Source: Lachnospiraceae bacterium
Lineage (GTDB): Bacteria; Bacillota; Clostridia; Lachnospirales; Lachnospiraceae
Assembly (NCBI GenBank): GCA_021199405.1
Contig: JAJQID010000066.1
Coordinates: forward strand, 1-10,110
Length of the DNA: 10,110 nt
Direction of reading: 5' to 3'
The notes beneath the pieces are model-generated. The model did no database searches and was not told the DNA's origin. It saw only the letters and a list, made by a program, of their open reading frames with translations. Shown here in pieces: positions 1 to 6,719 of this stretch; the first letter of the stretch is position 1, and the number at the start of each line of letters is the position of its first letter. A program made the translations under genes and the position numbers.

Positions 1-437
1 CCTTAAGCCTGGTGGGAATTCCGCCGACGGGGGGCTTTATCGCCAAATGGTATCTGGCGGTGAGGGCTTTGAACTGTAATATTCCGGTATTCAGTGTGCT
101 GGGGCCGACAGTGCTGCTTATTTCGGCGCTGCTGACGGCGGGGTATCTGTTCCCGGTTGCGATTCAGGGGTATCTGCCGGAAATCCATGAGAAGCTGAAG
201 GGGGAGGATTCCGGGAAGGTGCAAGCAGAGCGCAGAACGGATGAGACGGAGCCTGCGGCGCAAAGAGCTGACACAAGCGTCATAACAAGTGCGCCGGAAG
301 CGGAAGCTGTGCCGACTTATGAAAAGAGGGAAACCAACTGGCAGATGCTCTTTCCCATTGGCTTCATGACGCTGCTGGCGCTGTTTGTCGGGCTGTTTCC
401 GGGGATTGTGACGCAGCTGATCGGTCGGATCTTCTGA
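1..437 (+). CDS. Proton-conducting antiporter-like subunit, C-terminal part (NuoM/NuoN/MrpD type)
   Basis: Only the last 144 residues are in the window; the reading frame runs in from the left edge (codons from base 3). Seen: a helix with the SLVGIPPTGGFIAKW motif, which in Proton_antipo_M (PF00361) proteins carries the conserved charged residue of the twelfth helix (the Lys of FIAKW), then a second long helix (VLGPTVLLISALL). A polar linker of about 56 codons (177-344), rich in Glu, Ala, Thr and Lys, follows, and then a last hydrophobic helix (MLFPIGFMTLLALFVGLFPG). The family forms the ion-translocating membrane arm of complex I, Mrp Na+/H+ antiporters and Ech/Hyf/Mbh hydrogenases. The next gene begins 11 bases after the stop with its own Shine-Dalgarno, so the two are surely co-transcribed. 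The linker is longer than in typical NuoN. Which complex this belongs to cannot be settled from the fragment. Confidence 0.88.
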   Translation, partial: LSLVGIPPTGGFIAKWYLAVRALNCNIPVFSVLGPTVLLISALLTAGYLFPVAIQGYLPEIHEKLKGEDSGKVQAERRTDETEPAAQRADTSVITSAPEAEAVPTYEKRETNWQMLFPIGFMTLLALFVGLFPGIVTQLIGRIF

Positions 438-448
438 AGGGAGGCGTC

Positions 449-2023
449 ATGTTACACTTTTTAATCGGACTGGTGATCATCCTGCCCATGCTTGCCGGAG
501 TGGTGGTGTTTTTCCTGCCATTCCGAAGCAGGAAGCACACGGAAGTTTTTCTGATGAGCATGGTTGTTCTGACGTCGGTTCTGGTATGGTATCTGATACT
601 GCGGGAGTCGGTGGAAAGCTTTGTGGTGGTTTATTTCACAGGGAATTTGCAGATCAAGCTGGAAATGGACGGTCTGTCCAAGGTATTTGCGGGGCTTATC
701 AGTGTGCTCTGGCCCTTTTCTACCCTGTATTCCTTTGAGTATATGAAGCATGAAAAGCATGAAAAGGTGTTTTTCCTGTTCTATACGGTGACCTATGGAG
801 TGACGCTGGGAATCGCTCTGGCGGGCAATCTGCTGACCATGTATTTTTTCTATGAGCTGCTGACGCTGTCCACGGTGCCGTTAGTGATTCACACTTTAAG
901 CCGGGAGGCTATTCTGGCGGCCAGAAAATATCTGTACTATTCTCTGGGTGGGGCGGCCTTTGGTTTTATCGCCCTGATTTTCAGTATTGTTTATGGGGAT
1001 GGCCAGTCCTTCGCATACGGCGGCATTCTGGATATGACTCTGATAGGCGACAGAGCAGGGCTGCTGCAGCTGGTCTATGTGCTTGCCTTTTTTGGCTTTG
1101 GAGTGAAGGCGGCGGTCTGTCCCTTTAACTCCTGGCTGCCGGACGCGGGTGTGGCGCCCACGCCGGTGACGGCTCTGCTGCATGCGGTGGCCGTGGTGAA
1201 GGCGGGAGCCTTCGCGATTATCCGGCTGACCTATTATGTTTACGGGGCGGATTTCCTGAAGGAAACTCCGGCGCAGTACGTTGTTATGGTGGCGGCTGTA
1301 TTTACTATTCTTTATGGCTCGGTGCGGGCTTTAAAGCAGACCCATTTCAAGCGAAGGTTGGCTTATTCCACCATTGCCAATATGTCCTATATCCTTTTTG
1401 GTGTGACGCTGATGAGTCCCCTGGGGCTGGCCGGCGCTCTGTGCCACCTGATTTATCATGCGATGATTAAAATTGTGGCATTTTTCTGCGCCGGAGCGGT
1501 GATTACGCAGACCGGGAAAACCTATATTTATGAGCTGGACGGGCTGGGGCGGCGGATGCCGGTGGTGTTTGGCGCCTTTACCGTGGCGGGACTGGCTCTT
1601 CTGGGTATGCCGGGAACGGTAGGCTTTGTCAGCAAATGGGAGTTGATCCGGGCGGCCTTTGATAACGGGATGCCGCTGGCGACGGCGGGTGTAGTGGCAC
1701 TGCTGATTTCGGCGCTTCTGACTTCTATTTATATGTTGTCGATACCGGTGAGGGCCTTTTTCCCGGCGAAAGATCTTATGGGAAGCTCCTTCGGCGGGGC
1801 AAGGGAAGCTGACGCGGCGGCGATTGATCAGGTGAAAGAGGCTGGTACAGTGGTCATCAGTGAGGTGACGACGTGTGACACATTGACTGACAGCGAGGTG
1901 ACAGATCCGGGCTGGCACATGTTGACGCCAATTCTGGTGTTTGCAGTGCTGATTGTGGTGTGCGGAGTGCATTCCGGACCGATTGTAGAGCTGCTGGAGC
2001 AGATCGCGGCAGGAGCAATGTGA
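449..2023 (+). CDS. Proton-conducting antiporter-like membrane subunit (NuoM/MrpD/HyfB family)
   Basis: A 524-residue polytopic membrane protein, full length for the family (about 14 helices expected). Ion-path residues known from NuoM/MrpD are present: Glu136 in the fifth-helix motif FFYELLTL, Lys220 in FGVKAAVCPFNSWLPDAG, Lys251 in LLHAVAVVKAGAF, His333, His337 and Lys341 in HLIYHAMIK, and Lys396 in GFVSKWELI. This argues for a working ion channel half rather than a relic. A 52-codon polar linker (bases 1763-1918) precedes the last helix, as in the upstream subunit. AGGGAGG ends five bases before the ATG and fixes the start. Role by family: couples redox-driven or cation-driven conformational change to H+ or Na+ movement in the cytoplasmic membrane. 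Lys rather than Glu at the twelfth-helix site is more NuoL/MrpA-like than NuoM-like, so no single gene name is safe. Confidence 0.9.
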   Translation: MLHFLIGLVIILPMLAGVVVFFLPFRSRKHTEVFLMSMVVLTSVLVWYLILRESVESFVVVYFTGNLQIKLEMDGLSKVFAGLISVLWPFSTLYSFEYMKHEKHEKVFFLFYTVTYGVTLGIALAGNLLTMYFFYELLTLSTVPLVIHTLSREAILAARKYLYYSLGGAAFGFIALIFSIVYGDGQSFAYGGILDMTLIGDRAGLLQLVYVLAFFGFGVKAAVCPFNSWLPDAGVAPTPVTALLHAVAVVKAGAFAIIRLTYYVYGADFLKETPAQYVVMVAAVFTILYGSVRALKQTHFKRRLAYSTIANMSYILFGVTLMSPLGLAGALCHLIYHAMIKIVAFFCAGAVITQTGKTYIYELDGLGRRMPVVFGAFTVAGLALLGMPGTVGFVSKWELIRAAFDNGMPLATAGVVALLISALLTSIYMLSIPVRAFFPAKDLMGSSFGGAREADAAAIDQVKEAGTVVISEVTTCDTLTDSEVTDPGWHMLTPILVFAVLIVVCGVHSGPIVELLEQIAAGAM

Positions 2024-2097
2024 TGTTTTTGTTTTCGGAAAGGCTATGAGACAGGTATTTTGAGACAATATTTCATCGGGGAAAGGGTGGATAGATA

Positions 2098-4104
2098 ATG
2101 ACTATGGTTTTGGAACAGGTCTGTGGCATGGGACTGCATTTTACATGGGATGGCTTTCGGGCTGTTTTTGCCGTGCTGGCGGTTATTCTGTGGGCGGTGG
2201 CGACCTTATTCAGCCGGGAATATTTTCCAAAGGGCGAAAAGCTGACGGCCTTTTACCTTTCCTGGGCAGCGGCGTTTCTGGGAACAGTGGGATTCTTTTT
2301 GTCCGCAGATTTTTATACAGCGCTGATCTGCTTTGAGGTGCTGAGTTTTTCTTCTTATCTGTGGGTAGTGCAGGAAAAGGAGGAGCCGGGTTCGAAGGAA
2401 GCGGGAGATCTGTATCTGGCTATCAGTGTGATCGGAGGATTGAGCGCTCTGATGGGAGTATTTCTGCTCTATTCTCTGTTTGGAACTGTGGAATATTCTG
2501 CTCTTTACGCTGCTGTTCGCGATGAGGCGGCAATGGAGGGTGTTGGCCGGATTCCATTATATGGGGCAGGCATCTGCCTGATGGTGGGTTTTGGAGCCAA
2601 GGCAGGAGCCTGGCCCATTCATATCTGGCTGCCCAAGGCACACGCTGTGGCGCCGGCGCCGGCGTCCTCGGTTCTGTCCGGCATTCTGACCAAGGTGGGT
2701 GTATTTGGCATCTGGATGACAGGTCTTTGTGTTTTTTGGGGAAATGAGTTTTTCTTTTTCGTTTTACTGATTTTGGGGATCGTGACCATGCTGACGGGGG
2801 CGGTGCTGGCCATCTGGTCGGTGGATATCAAAAGAACCTTCGCCTGCTCCAGCGTGTCCCAGATTGGCTTTATCCTGACCGGAATCAGCTGTTTCGGGCT
2901 GATGGAGGGGGAGAGCGCGGTGCCGATGCAGGGCTTCATGATCCATGTGATGAATCATTCTATTGCCAAGCTGGTGCTTTTCACCATCGCCGGCGTCATT
3001 GTGAAGCATACTCATTCCAGAAATTTCAATGTGATACAGGGCTTTGGGCGCAAAAAGACTCTGTTGAAGCTGTGTTACGGGGCGGCGGCACTGAGCCTTT
3101 CCGGCGTAGTGGGTTTTGCAGGTTACGCAAGTAAGACTCTGCTCCATGAAGGCATCACGGAGTATACGGAAATGGTGGCGGAGGGACTTCTGCCGGCAGC
3201 TGCCTTTGGCGGGATGCTGGTGCCGCTTCTGAAGATTGTGGAAATCCTGTTTCTGGTGGCGGGCGGCTGTACCTTCGCCTACATGCTGAAGGTTTTTATG
3301 GTGGTTTTTGTGGAGAAAAACGCTGATCCTCAGGTGCAGAAGGCTTATGACGAAAAGAGCGTATATCTGTCAGGACCCATGAGCGTGATTCTGGCATTTC
3401 TCTCCGTACTCTTCCCAACAGGTGGGATTTTGGGAAATTCTGTGGCACAGATGGTGGGACGTGAAGGAGAAAAATTCCTGGGGGCGGGCTTTGAAAGTGT
3501 GAGCGTGCAGATTTTTTCCGGGGAAGCGCTGCTTTCAAGCTTGATTTCTCTGTCCATAGGCGCTATGATATATGTATTCTTTATTCGCCGGGTTCTGGTG
3601 AAGGAAAGAAACGGACAAAGAGAGTATGTATATCGCCGGCAGCGGTGGCTGGATCTGGAAAAGAATATTTACAGACCGCTGCTGCTTCATCTGCTGCCGG
3701 GAGTGTGCGGCTTTGTATGCAGTATTCTGGATCGTCTGCTGGACGTAACGGTATCTGTAATTTTGAAAATTTCCGCAGTAGTCTGTATGGCGGCCAACTG
3801 TCTGGTGGATGGCCTGGTGGTGTTTCTGCGGCGAACTCTGTTTAAGGAATCGCCTGCATGGTTGGAGCTGAAGGAAGGCAATGCTTTGACTCACCTGGCG
3901 GGAAGTCTCTGGAATCGGGTGGGTGACGTGCTGGATGTAGTGTTTCAGCGGGAAGAGCCTCATCAGGATTACGAGCACAGGATCGCTTCCGGGTACAAAC
4001 GCATGCAGGAAACCTATATGCTGATCAGCAGAAGCCTGTCCTTCGGCCTGCTGCTGTTCTGCCTGGGGTTGCTTCTGACGGTGCTGTATGTGCTGTTTTT
4101 CTGA
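2098..4104 (+). CDS. NuoL/HyfB-like proton-conducting subunit with long C-terminal tail, lacking helices 1-2
   Basis: A 668-residue membrane protein of the same PF00361 family. Visible key residues are Glu80 (ICFEVLSF), Lys168 (GFGAKAGAWPIHIWLPKAH), Lys199 (ILTKVGVFG), His283, His287 and Lys291 (MIHVMNHSIAK), and Lys346 (GFAGYASKTLLHE). The protein opens directly with the region matching the third helix of the fold (FTWDGFRAVFAV), so helices 1-2 of NuoL are absent. A TAG lies in frame six bases upstream, and AAAGGGTGG ends seven bases before the ATG, so the start is real. From about residue 480 onward there is a long tail with a hydrophobic segment near 481-496, an Arg-rich stretch near 497-516, amphipathic helices, and a terminal helix (residues 646-668). 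This layout recalls the lateral helix and anchor of NuoL and HyfB. It is the third antiporter-like gene in a row; the gap from the previous stop is 74 bases. Confidence 0.88.
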   Translation: MTMVLEQVCGMGLHFTWDGFRAVFAVLAVILWAVATLFSREYFPKGEKLTAFYLSWAAAFLGTVGFFLSADFYTALICFEVLSFSSYLWVVQEKEEPGSKEAGDLYLAISVIGGLSALMGVFLLYSLFGTVEYSALYAAVRDEAAMEGVGRIPLYGAGICLMVGFGAKAGAWPIHIWLPKAHAVAPAPASSVLSGILTKVGVFGIWMTGLCVFWGNEFFFFVLLILGIVTMLTGAVLAIWSVDIKRTFACSSVSQIGFILTGISCFGLMEGESAVPMQGFMIHVMNHSIAKLVLFTIAGVIVKHTHSRNFNVIQGFGRKKTLLKLCYGAAALSLSGVVGFAGYASKTLLHEGITEYTEMVAEGLLPAAAFGGMLVPLLKIVEILFLVAGGCTFAYMLKVFMVVFVEKNADPQVQKAYDEKSVYLSGPMSVILAFLSVLFPTGGILGNSVAQMVGREGEKFLGAGFESVSVQIFSGEALLSSLISLSIGAMIYVFFIRRVLVKERNGQREYVYRRQRWLDLEKNIYRPLLLHLLPGVCGFVCSILDRLLDVTVSVILKISAVVCMAANCLVDGLVVFLRRTLFKESPAWLELKEGNALTHLAGSLWNRVGDVLDVVFQREEPHQDYEHRIASGYKRMQETYMLISRSLSFGLLLFCLGLLLTVLYVLFF

Positions 4105-4113
4105 GGTTTTTAA

Positions 4114-4674
4114 ATGAAAAAAGAGAAATTCGTCAATTTTTTTGAAGATAAAGGCTATATTATCGTGCTGGCCGTGCTGGCGCTGATTATGTTTGTGGTA
4201 ACGGGACGTTTTCTGGAAACGCAGGAAAATACTGAGGACAGCTTTTCCATGGAAGAGACGATTATGGATCTGGAGAGCGAGGATATTGTTTCCATTGGAT
4301 TTCGCAGCAGCGAGGACGGGGAGATGTATCTTTTTGAGCAGGATTCAGAAGGAAACTGGTATCTGGAAATCGATCCGGACGTGGAGATTGTGCAGGAGGC
4401 CCCGCAGTATTTTGTGGAGCTGTGCAAAAATATTATCAGTTATTATAAGACGGAAAATGTGGAGGATTTCTCGAAATACGGTATTTCCGACGACGGTGCC
4501 TGTATTCTGATTGTGACTGCGGACGAGAGTTATCAGCTTTTCATTGGAGATGAAAACACTACGCTGAACTGCTACTACGCGCGGTTTGCCGGGGAGGATA
4601 CGCTCTATGGGCTGTCCGCAGAGTATGGGGAGATGGCGGCGTATACGCTGGAGGATCTGCTTCTGGATGAGTAA
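4114..4674 (+). CDS. Membrane-anchored protein resembling DUF4340
   Basis: A 186-residue protein with a short basic N-terminus (MKKEKF), one clear membrane helix at about residues 14-30 (GYIIVLAVLALIMFVVT) and an acidic domain that should lie outside the membrane. Short lines fit DUF4340 as I remember it: FSKYGISDDGACILI, then YQLFIGDENTTLNCYYARFAG, then LYGLS. The match is partial and no catalytic residues can be named. The ATG lies nine bases after the stop of the NuoL-like gene. The only ribosome-binding candidate is a GAGG overlapping that stop, so translation is probably coupled. Position as last gene of the operon suggests an accessory, assembly or interaction role for the membrane complex, but that is inference from location only. 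No T-run terminator is evident in the 70 bases after it. Confidence 0.7.
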   Translation: MKKEKFVNFFEDKGYIIVLAVLALIMFVVTGRFLETQENTEDSFSMEETIMDLESEDIVSIGFRSSEDGEMYLFEQDSEGNWYLEIDPDVEIVQEAPQYFVELCKNIISYYKTENVEDFSKYGISDDGACILIVTADESYQLFIGDENTTLNCYYARFAGEDTLYGLSAEYGEMAAYTLEDLLLDE

Positions 4675-4744
4675 ACAGAAGTTTATGAGTGGACGAAGCT
4701 TCCGGCATCAGCGTCGCATGGGCGAATAAGCCAGGGAAGAGATA

Positions 4745-5020
4745 CTAGCCGCGGTCATATCCTATGAGCCGGGTCTGGTCAAAGTCTGCAATCAGCGCCA
4801 GCTTTTCCGCGCGTGTCAAACGTTTGATGGCAAATTCACGCCGCATGGCGTCTTCTTTTGTCAGGTGTTCTTCATAATAAACAAGCCGGACGGGAGTCCG
4901 GCTCTTTGTATATTTGGCGCCCTTTTTGGAATTATGGGCCTCCAGCCGTTTCTGTAAATCGTTGGTCCATCCGGTGTAGAGAGTATTGTCGCTGCACCGG
5001 AGGATGTAGGTATAATTCAT
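4745..5020 (-). CDS. GIY-YIG nuclease-fold protein (UPF0213/YhbQ type)
   Basis: A compact single-domain protein of about 91 residues on the minus strand. The family signature is plain: YTYIL (residues 3-7) and LYTGWT (14-19) stand for the GIY and YIG strands, followed by RLEAHN with Arg25 and His29, GAKYTKSR, and REFAIKRLTRAEKL, where Glu62 is the expected metal ligand. The family is structurally related to UvrC and homing endonucleases; small stand-alone members are thought to act on nucleic acid, but a cellular job here is unknown. I prefer the start at 5020 (MNYTYIL), as in most relatives. An in-frame ATG at 5041 would add MKRRQNE. Neither start has a good Shine-Dalgarno. It faces the operon on its left and shows no link to it. 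Length is normal and nothing is broken. Confidence 0.85.
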   Translation of the reverse strand: MNYTYILRCSDNTLYTGWTNDLQKRLEAHNSKKGAKYTKSRTPVRLVYYEEHLTKEDAMRREFAIKRLTRAEKLALIADFDQTRLIGYDRG

Positions 5021-5041
5021 TTCGTTCTGCCGCCGTTTCAT

Positions 5042-5354
5042 GTCTGTTCAGGCTTATATTATATTTTTTCCGGCCGATTTTCAAGCAGGATAATAACATA
5101 TGAAAAGTATTTACAGGAAAAGGCAGGATATAAAAGAAGAAAATGTGAAATTGTATTGTGAATCCGGGAATAAGAAAATGATGAAAGAGAATTTTTTATA
5201 AAAAATTTATAGAATAGACGATATATCGCCCCACTTCGACAGAAATTTATGCTATACTCCCTACATCCGCGAATAAGCGCAGAATTTGCGATGGATTTTC
5301 TCAATGCGGCGATTGAAGAGAATCTTTTATTCTGCTAAATTAGGAGGTGAGGAG
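5042..5354. other. AT-rich divergent intergenic region
   Basis: These 313 bases separate the minus-strand GIY-YIG gene from the plus-strand Rpn-type gene and are visibly richer in A+T than the flanking genes. On the minus strand TATAAT (5063-5058) could serve the GIY-YIG gene, but TTGAAA (5083-5078) is only 14 bases away, shorter than ideal. A perfect 18-bp A/T-only palindrome occupies 5190-5207 and CGATATATCG occupies 5219-5228. A 33-codon open frame starts at 5100 after AGGA and ends at 5201; it has no recognisable product. In the Rpn leader, CGCGAAT (5268-5274) can pair with ATTTGCG (5284-5290), one pair being G-U. No RNA gene or mobile element is recognised. Confidence 0.5.
5250..5258 (+). 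promoter_or_regulatory. Candidate extended -10 promoter for the Rpn-type gene
   Basis: TG (5250-5251), one base, then TATACT (5253-5258) makes an extended -10 element about 100 bases before the start codon. No good -35 hexamer lies 16-18 bases upstream, which fits an extended -10 promoter. The AT-rich block upstream could act as an UP-like element. Pattern only; no transcription data. Confidence 0.45.
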
Positions 5355-6323
5355 ATGAACTCAGAAAATGCAATTCATGCCCCCACCAAAGAGAAAGCGG
5401 AAAAAGGCACCAGGCCTTTTTCTGAACTGTGCCTGATGGATAATTATATGTTTGGCATTGCTACCAGGGATATTCAGACCTGTAAATCAATTATTGAGAT
5501 TGCGCTGGGTATCCATATTAAGGAAATACGCTGGAAGGAGGGAGAAAAGGAGCAGCCCGGGCCCGTAGGTAAAAGAGGCGTGCGGTTAGACTTTATTGTC
5601 ATTGATGACGAGGGCCGGTTTTTCGATGTAGAAATGCAGCGCAAACGGGTGAAGGATCTGCCCAGACGAACCCGTTTTTATAAGGCCAGAGATGACTCGC
5701 CGCTGCTTAACCAGGGAGAGCAGGGCTTCGAGAAGCTGCCGGAGAGCTACATCATATTCATCTGTGATTTTGATTTGTTCGGTCTTGGCAAATATCGCTA
5801 TACCTTCAGAAACCATTGCGAAGAGGCTCCCGAACTGGTACTGCGGGATGGAATGAGTACAGTATTTTTAAATACGAAAGGGATAAATGATATGGAAGTG
5901 GAACCGGAATTAGTCGAATTCATGAAATTCGTGAGGGACAATACCTGTCAGGACGTTTCCTGTTATACAGATGAAAGGATCAGGGAGATGTACCAGAAGG
6001 TACAGGATCTGAAGAGAATCGGAGCGATGGAGGACGGTTATATGGCATCCGAATGGTGGCTTGAGGACGAGAGAGATGAGGCCAGAAGAGAGGGGCATGA
6101 GCAGGGATTCGAGCAGGGGCATGAGCAAGGTCTTGAGCAGGGACTTAACCAGGGACTTAAACAGGGGCTTAAACAGGGTCTTGAGCAGGGCCTTGAGCAG
6201 GGGGAGGCGAGGTTGTCTTTGTTAATCGTAAAACTGCAGGAGAATGATAGAGAAAACGAAATTGCCAGAGTTGCTGCAGATGTAGATTATCGGAAACAGC
6301 TTTATGATGAATTTGGACTGTAA
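5355..6323 (+). CDS. Rpn/TIGR01784-type PD-(D/E)XK nuclease family protein
   Basis: A 322-residue protein. The opening PFSELCLMDNYMFGIA matches the usual start of Rpn-family proteins annotated as recombination-promoting nucleases or putative transposases. The nuclease core is visible: Asp79 in GVRLDFIV and the Glu93-Met-Gln95 of FDVEMQRK (the D...ExQ form of PD-(D/E)XK), then RRTRFYKARDD. After a helical region, residues 247-283 form nine turns of a four-residue repeat (EQGL, with KQGL, NQGL and HEQG variants), followed by a short C-terminal helical part ending DEFGL. TAGGAGGTGAGGAG directly precedes the ATG at 5355, which is why I reject the longer frame from 5286. Family members act on DNA and are often multicopy. 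Nothing here shows activity in transposition, and no terminal repeats flank it. Confidence 0.85.
   Translation: MNSENAIHAPTKEKAEKGTRPFSELCLMDNYMFGIATRDIQTCKSIIEIALGIHIKEIRWKEGEKEQPGPVGKRGVRLDFIVIDDEGRFFDVEMQRKRVKDLPRRTRFYKARDDSPLLNQGEQGFEKLPESYIIFICDFDLFGLGKYRYTFRNHCEEAPELVLRDGMSTVFLNTKGINDMEVEPELVEFMKFVRDNTCQDVSCYTDERIREMYQKVQDLKRIGAMEDGYMASEWWLEDERDEARREGHEQGFEQGHEQGLEQGLNQGLKQGLKQGLEQGLEQGEARLSLLIVKLQENDRENEIARVAADVDYRKQLYDEFGL
6093..6203 (+). repeat. In-frame 12-bp tandem repeat encoding EQGL-type tetrapeptides
   Basis: About nine units of 12 bp with consensus GGN CTT GAG CAG, with variants CAT or TTC in place of CTT and AAA or AAC in place of GAG. The last four to five units are closest to each other, suggesting recent unit duplication. 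Since 12 is a multiple of 3, gain or loss of a unit keeps the frame and only changes the length of the repeat helix. Similar Gln-Gly-rich tails are known in Rpn/TIGR01784 proteins. Confidence 0.9.
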
Positions 6324-6386
6324 AGCAGAAGATTTTTATTATCTGTTTTAGGGTGCGGCCGGACAGAGAGAAAAATAAAAAAGTTC

Positions 6387-6415
6387 TTGCAAACCATAGG
6401 AAAATATGCTAACAT
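6387..6415 (+). promoter_or_regulatory. Promoter of tRNA-Cys
   Basis: TTGCAA (6387-6392), a 17-base spacer, and TAACAT (6410-6415). Transcription would start near 6422, leaving a leader of about 29 bases to the mature tRNA end. Spacing is ideal for sigma-A; TATGCT at 6405-6410 is an overlapping alternative -10. Confidence 0.65.
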
Positions 6416-6450
6416 GGGAAACGTCTTTGATGAAAGGGACACGAAAATGT

Positions 6451-6522
6451 GGCGCAGTAGCCAAGAGGTAAGGCAATGGTCTGCAACACCAGTATGCACC
6501 GGTTCAAATCCGGTCTGCGCCT
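6451..6522 (+). tRNA. tRNA-Cys (anticodon GCA)
   Basis: Folds as a complete cloverleaf of 72 nt. Acceptor GGCGCAG (6451-6457) pairs with CTGCGCC (6515-6521), and D stem GCC/GGC encloses a loop with GG. The anticodon stem ATGGT/ACCAG has one A-G mismatch at its base and a loop CTGCAAC with anticodon GCA. The variable loop is five bases, and T stem ACCGG/CCGGT has loop TTCAAAT. The discriminator base is T73, the known identity base for tRNA-Cys. CCA is not encoded and must be added after transcription. It is a single-gene unit with its own promoter and terminator. Confidence 0.96.
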
Positions 6523-6525
6523 TGG

Positions 6526-6554
6526 AGGAATCTCAGAAATGGGGTTCCTTTTTT
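6526..6554 (+). terminator. Intrinsic terminator of tRNA-Cys
   Basis: AGGAATCTC (6526-6534) pairs with GGGGTTCCT (6541-6549) around the loop AGAAAT; two of the nine pairs are G-T. A run of T follows to 6554. It begins four bases after the tRNA and ends the unit. Confidence 0.85.
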
Positions 6555-6623
6555 ATGTCCAAAAGGTCTGGCAGAGATAACGCAGCTACTAAATTTGCAG
6601 CAAAATTATCGTTCTAAAAAGAC

Positions 6624-6652
6624 TTGTGCAGTGTCTGTTTTATCATTATAAT
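6624..6652 (+). promoter_or_regulatory. Candidate promoter of the SDR gene
   Basis: TTGTGC (6624-6629), a 17-base spacer, and a perfect TATAAT (6647-6652) stand about 70 bases before the SDR start codon. The -35 is weak (only TTG matches well); the -10 is consensus. Confidence 0.6.
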
Positions 6653-6719
6653 AAAAAGAACCAAAGGCTTCGAAGAGAGAAACTGCCGGCAGGTAAATCT
6701 GAAAAGAGGGATATGAAAT

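Larger units (their letters stand above)
6324..6719. other. Intergenic region carrying the tRNA-Cys unit
   Basis: These 396 bases lie between the Rpn-type gene and the SDR gene. They hold the tRNA promoter, tRNA-Cys, its terminator and the SDR promoter, each listed separately. Between 6324 and 6386 there is only a weak hairpin candidate after the Rpn stop (AGCAGA with TCTGTT), which I do not call a terminator. A 20-codon open frame at 6555-6617 lacks a ribosome site and is taken as chance. Confidence 0.6.

Noticed and set aside
1331..2068. A 245-residue minus-strand open frame
   Set aside because: It is antisense to a well-supported antiporter gene, its product is rich in His, Arg and Gln as expected for a shadow frame, and it has no recognisable domain.
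5286..5354. Longer N-terminus of the Rpn-type protein from an ATG at 5286
   Set aside because: A strong GGAGG-type ribosome site directly precedes the ATG at 5355, and the added 23 residues look unlike the family.
6093..6203. Possible CRISPR-like or intergenic tandem array
   Set aside because: The 12-bp units have no spacers and are entirely in frame within the Rpn-type coding sequence.
6451..6522. tRNA-Cys as an integration site for a mobile island
   Set aside because: No integrase gene and no second copy of the tRNA 3' end is present in the window.
6387..6617. A 76-residue open frame over the tRNA-Cys gene
   Set aside because: It spans the tRNA promoter, the complete tRNA and its terminator, so it is a chance frame.
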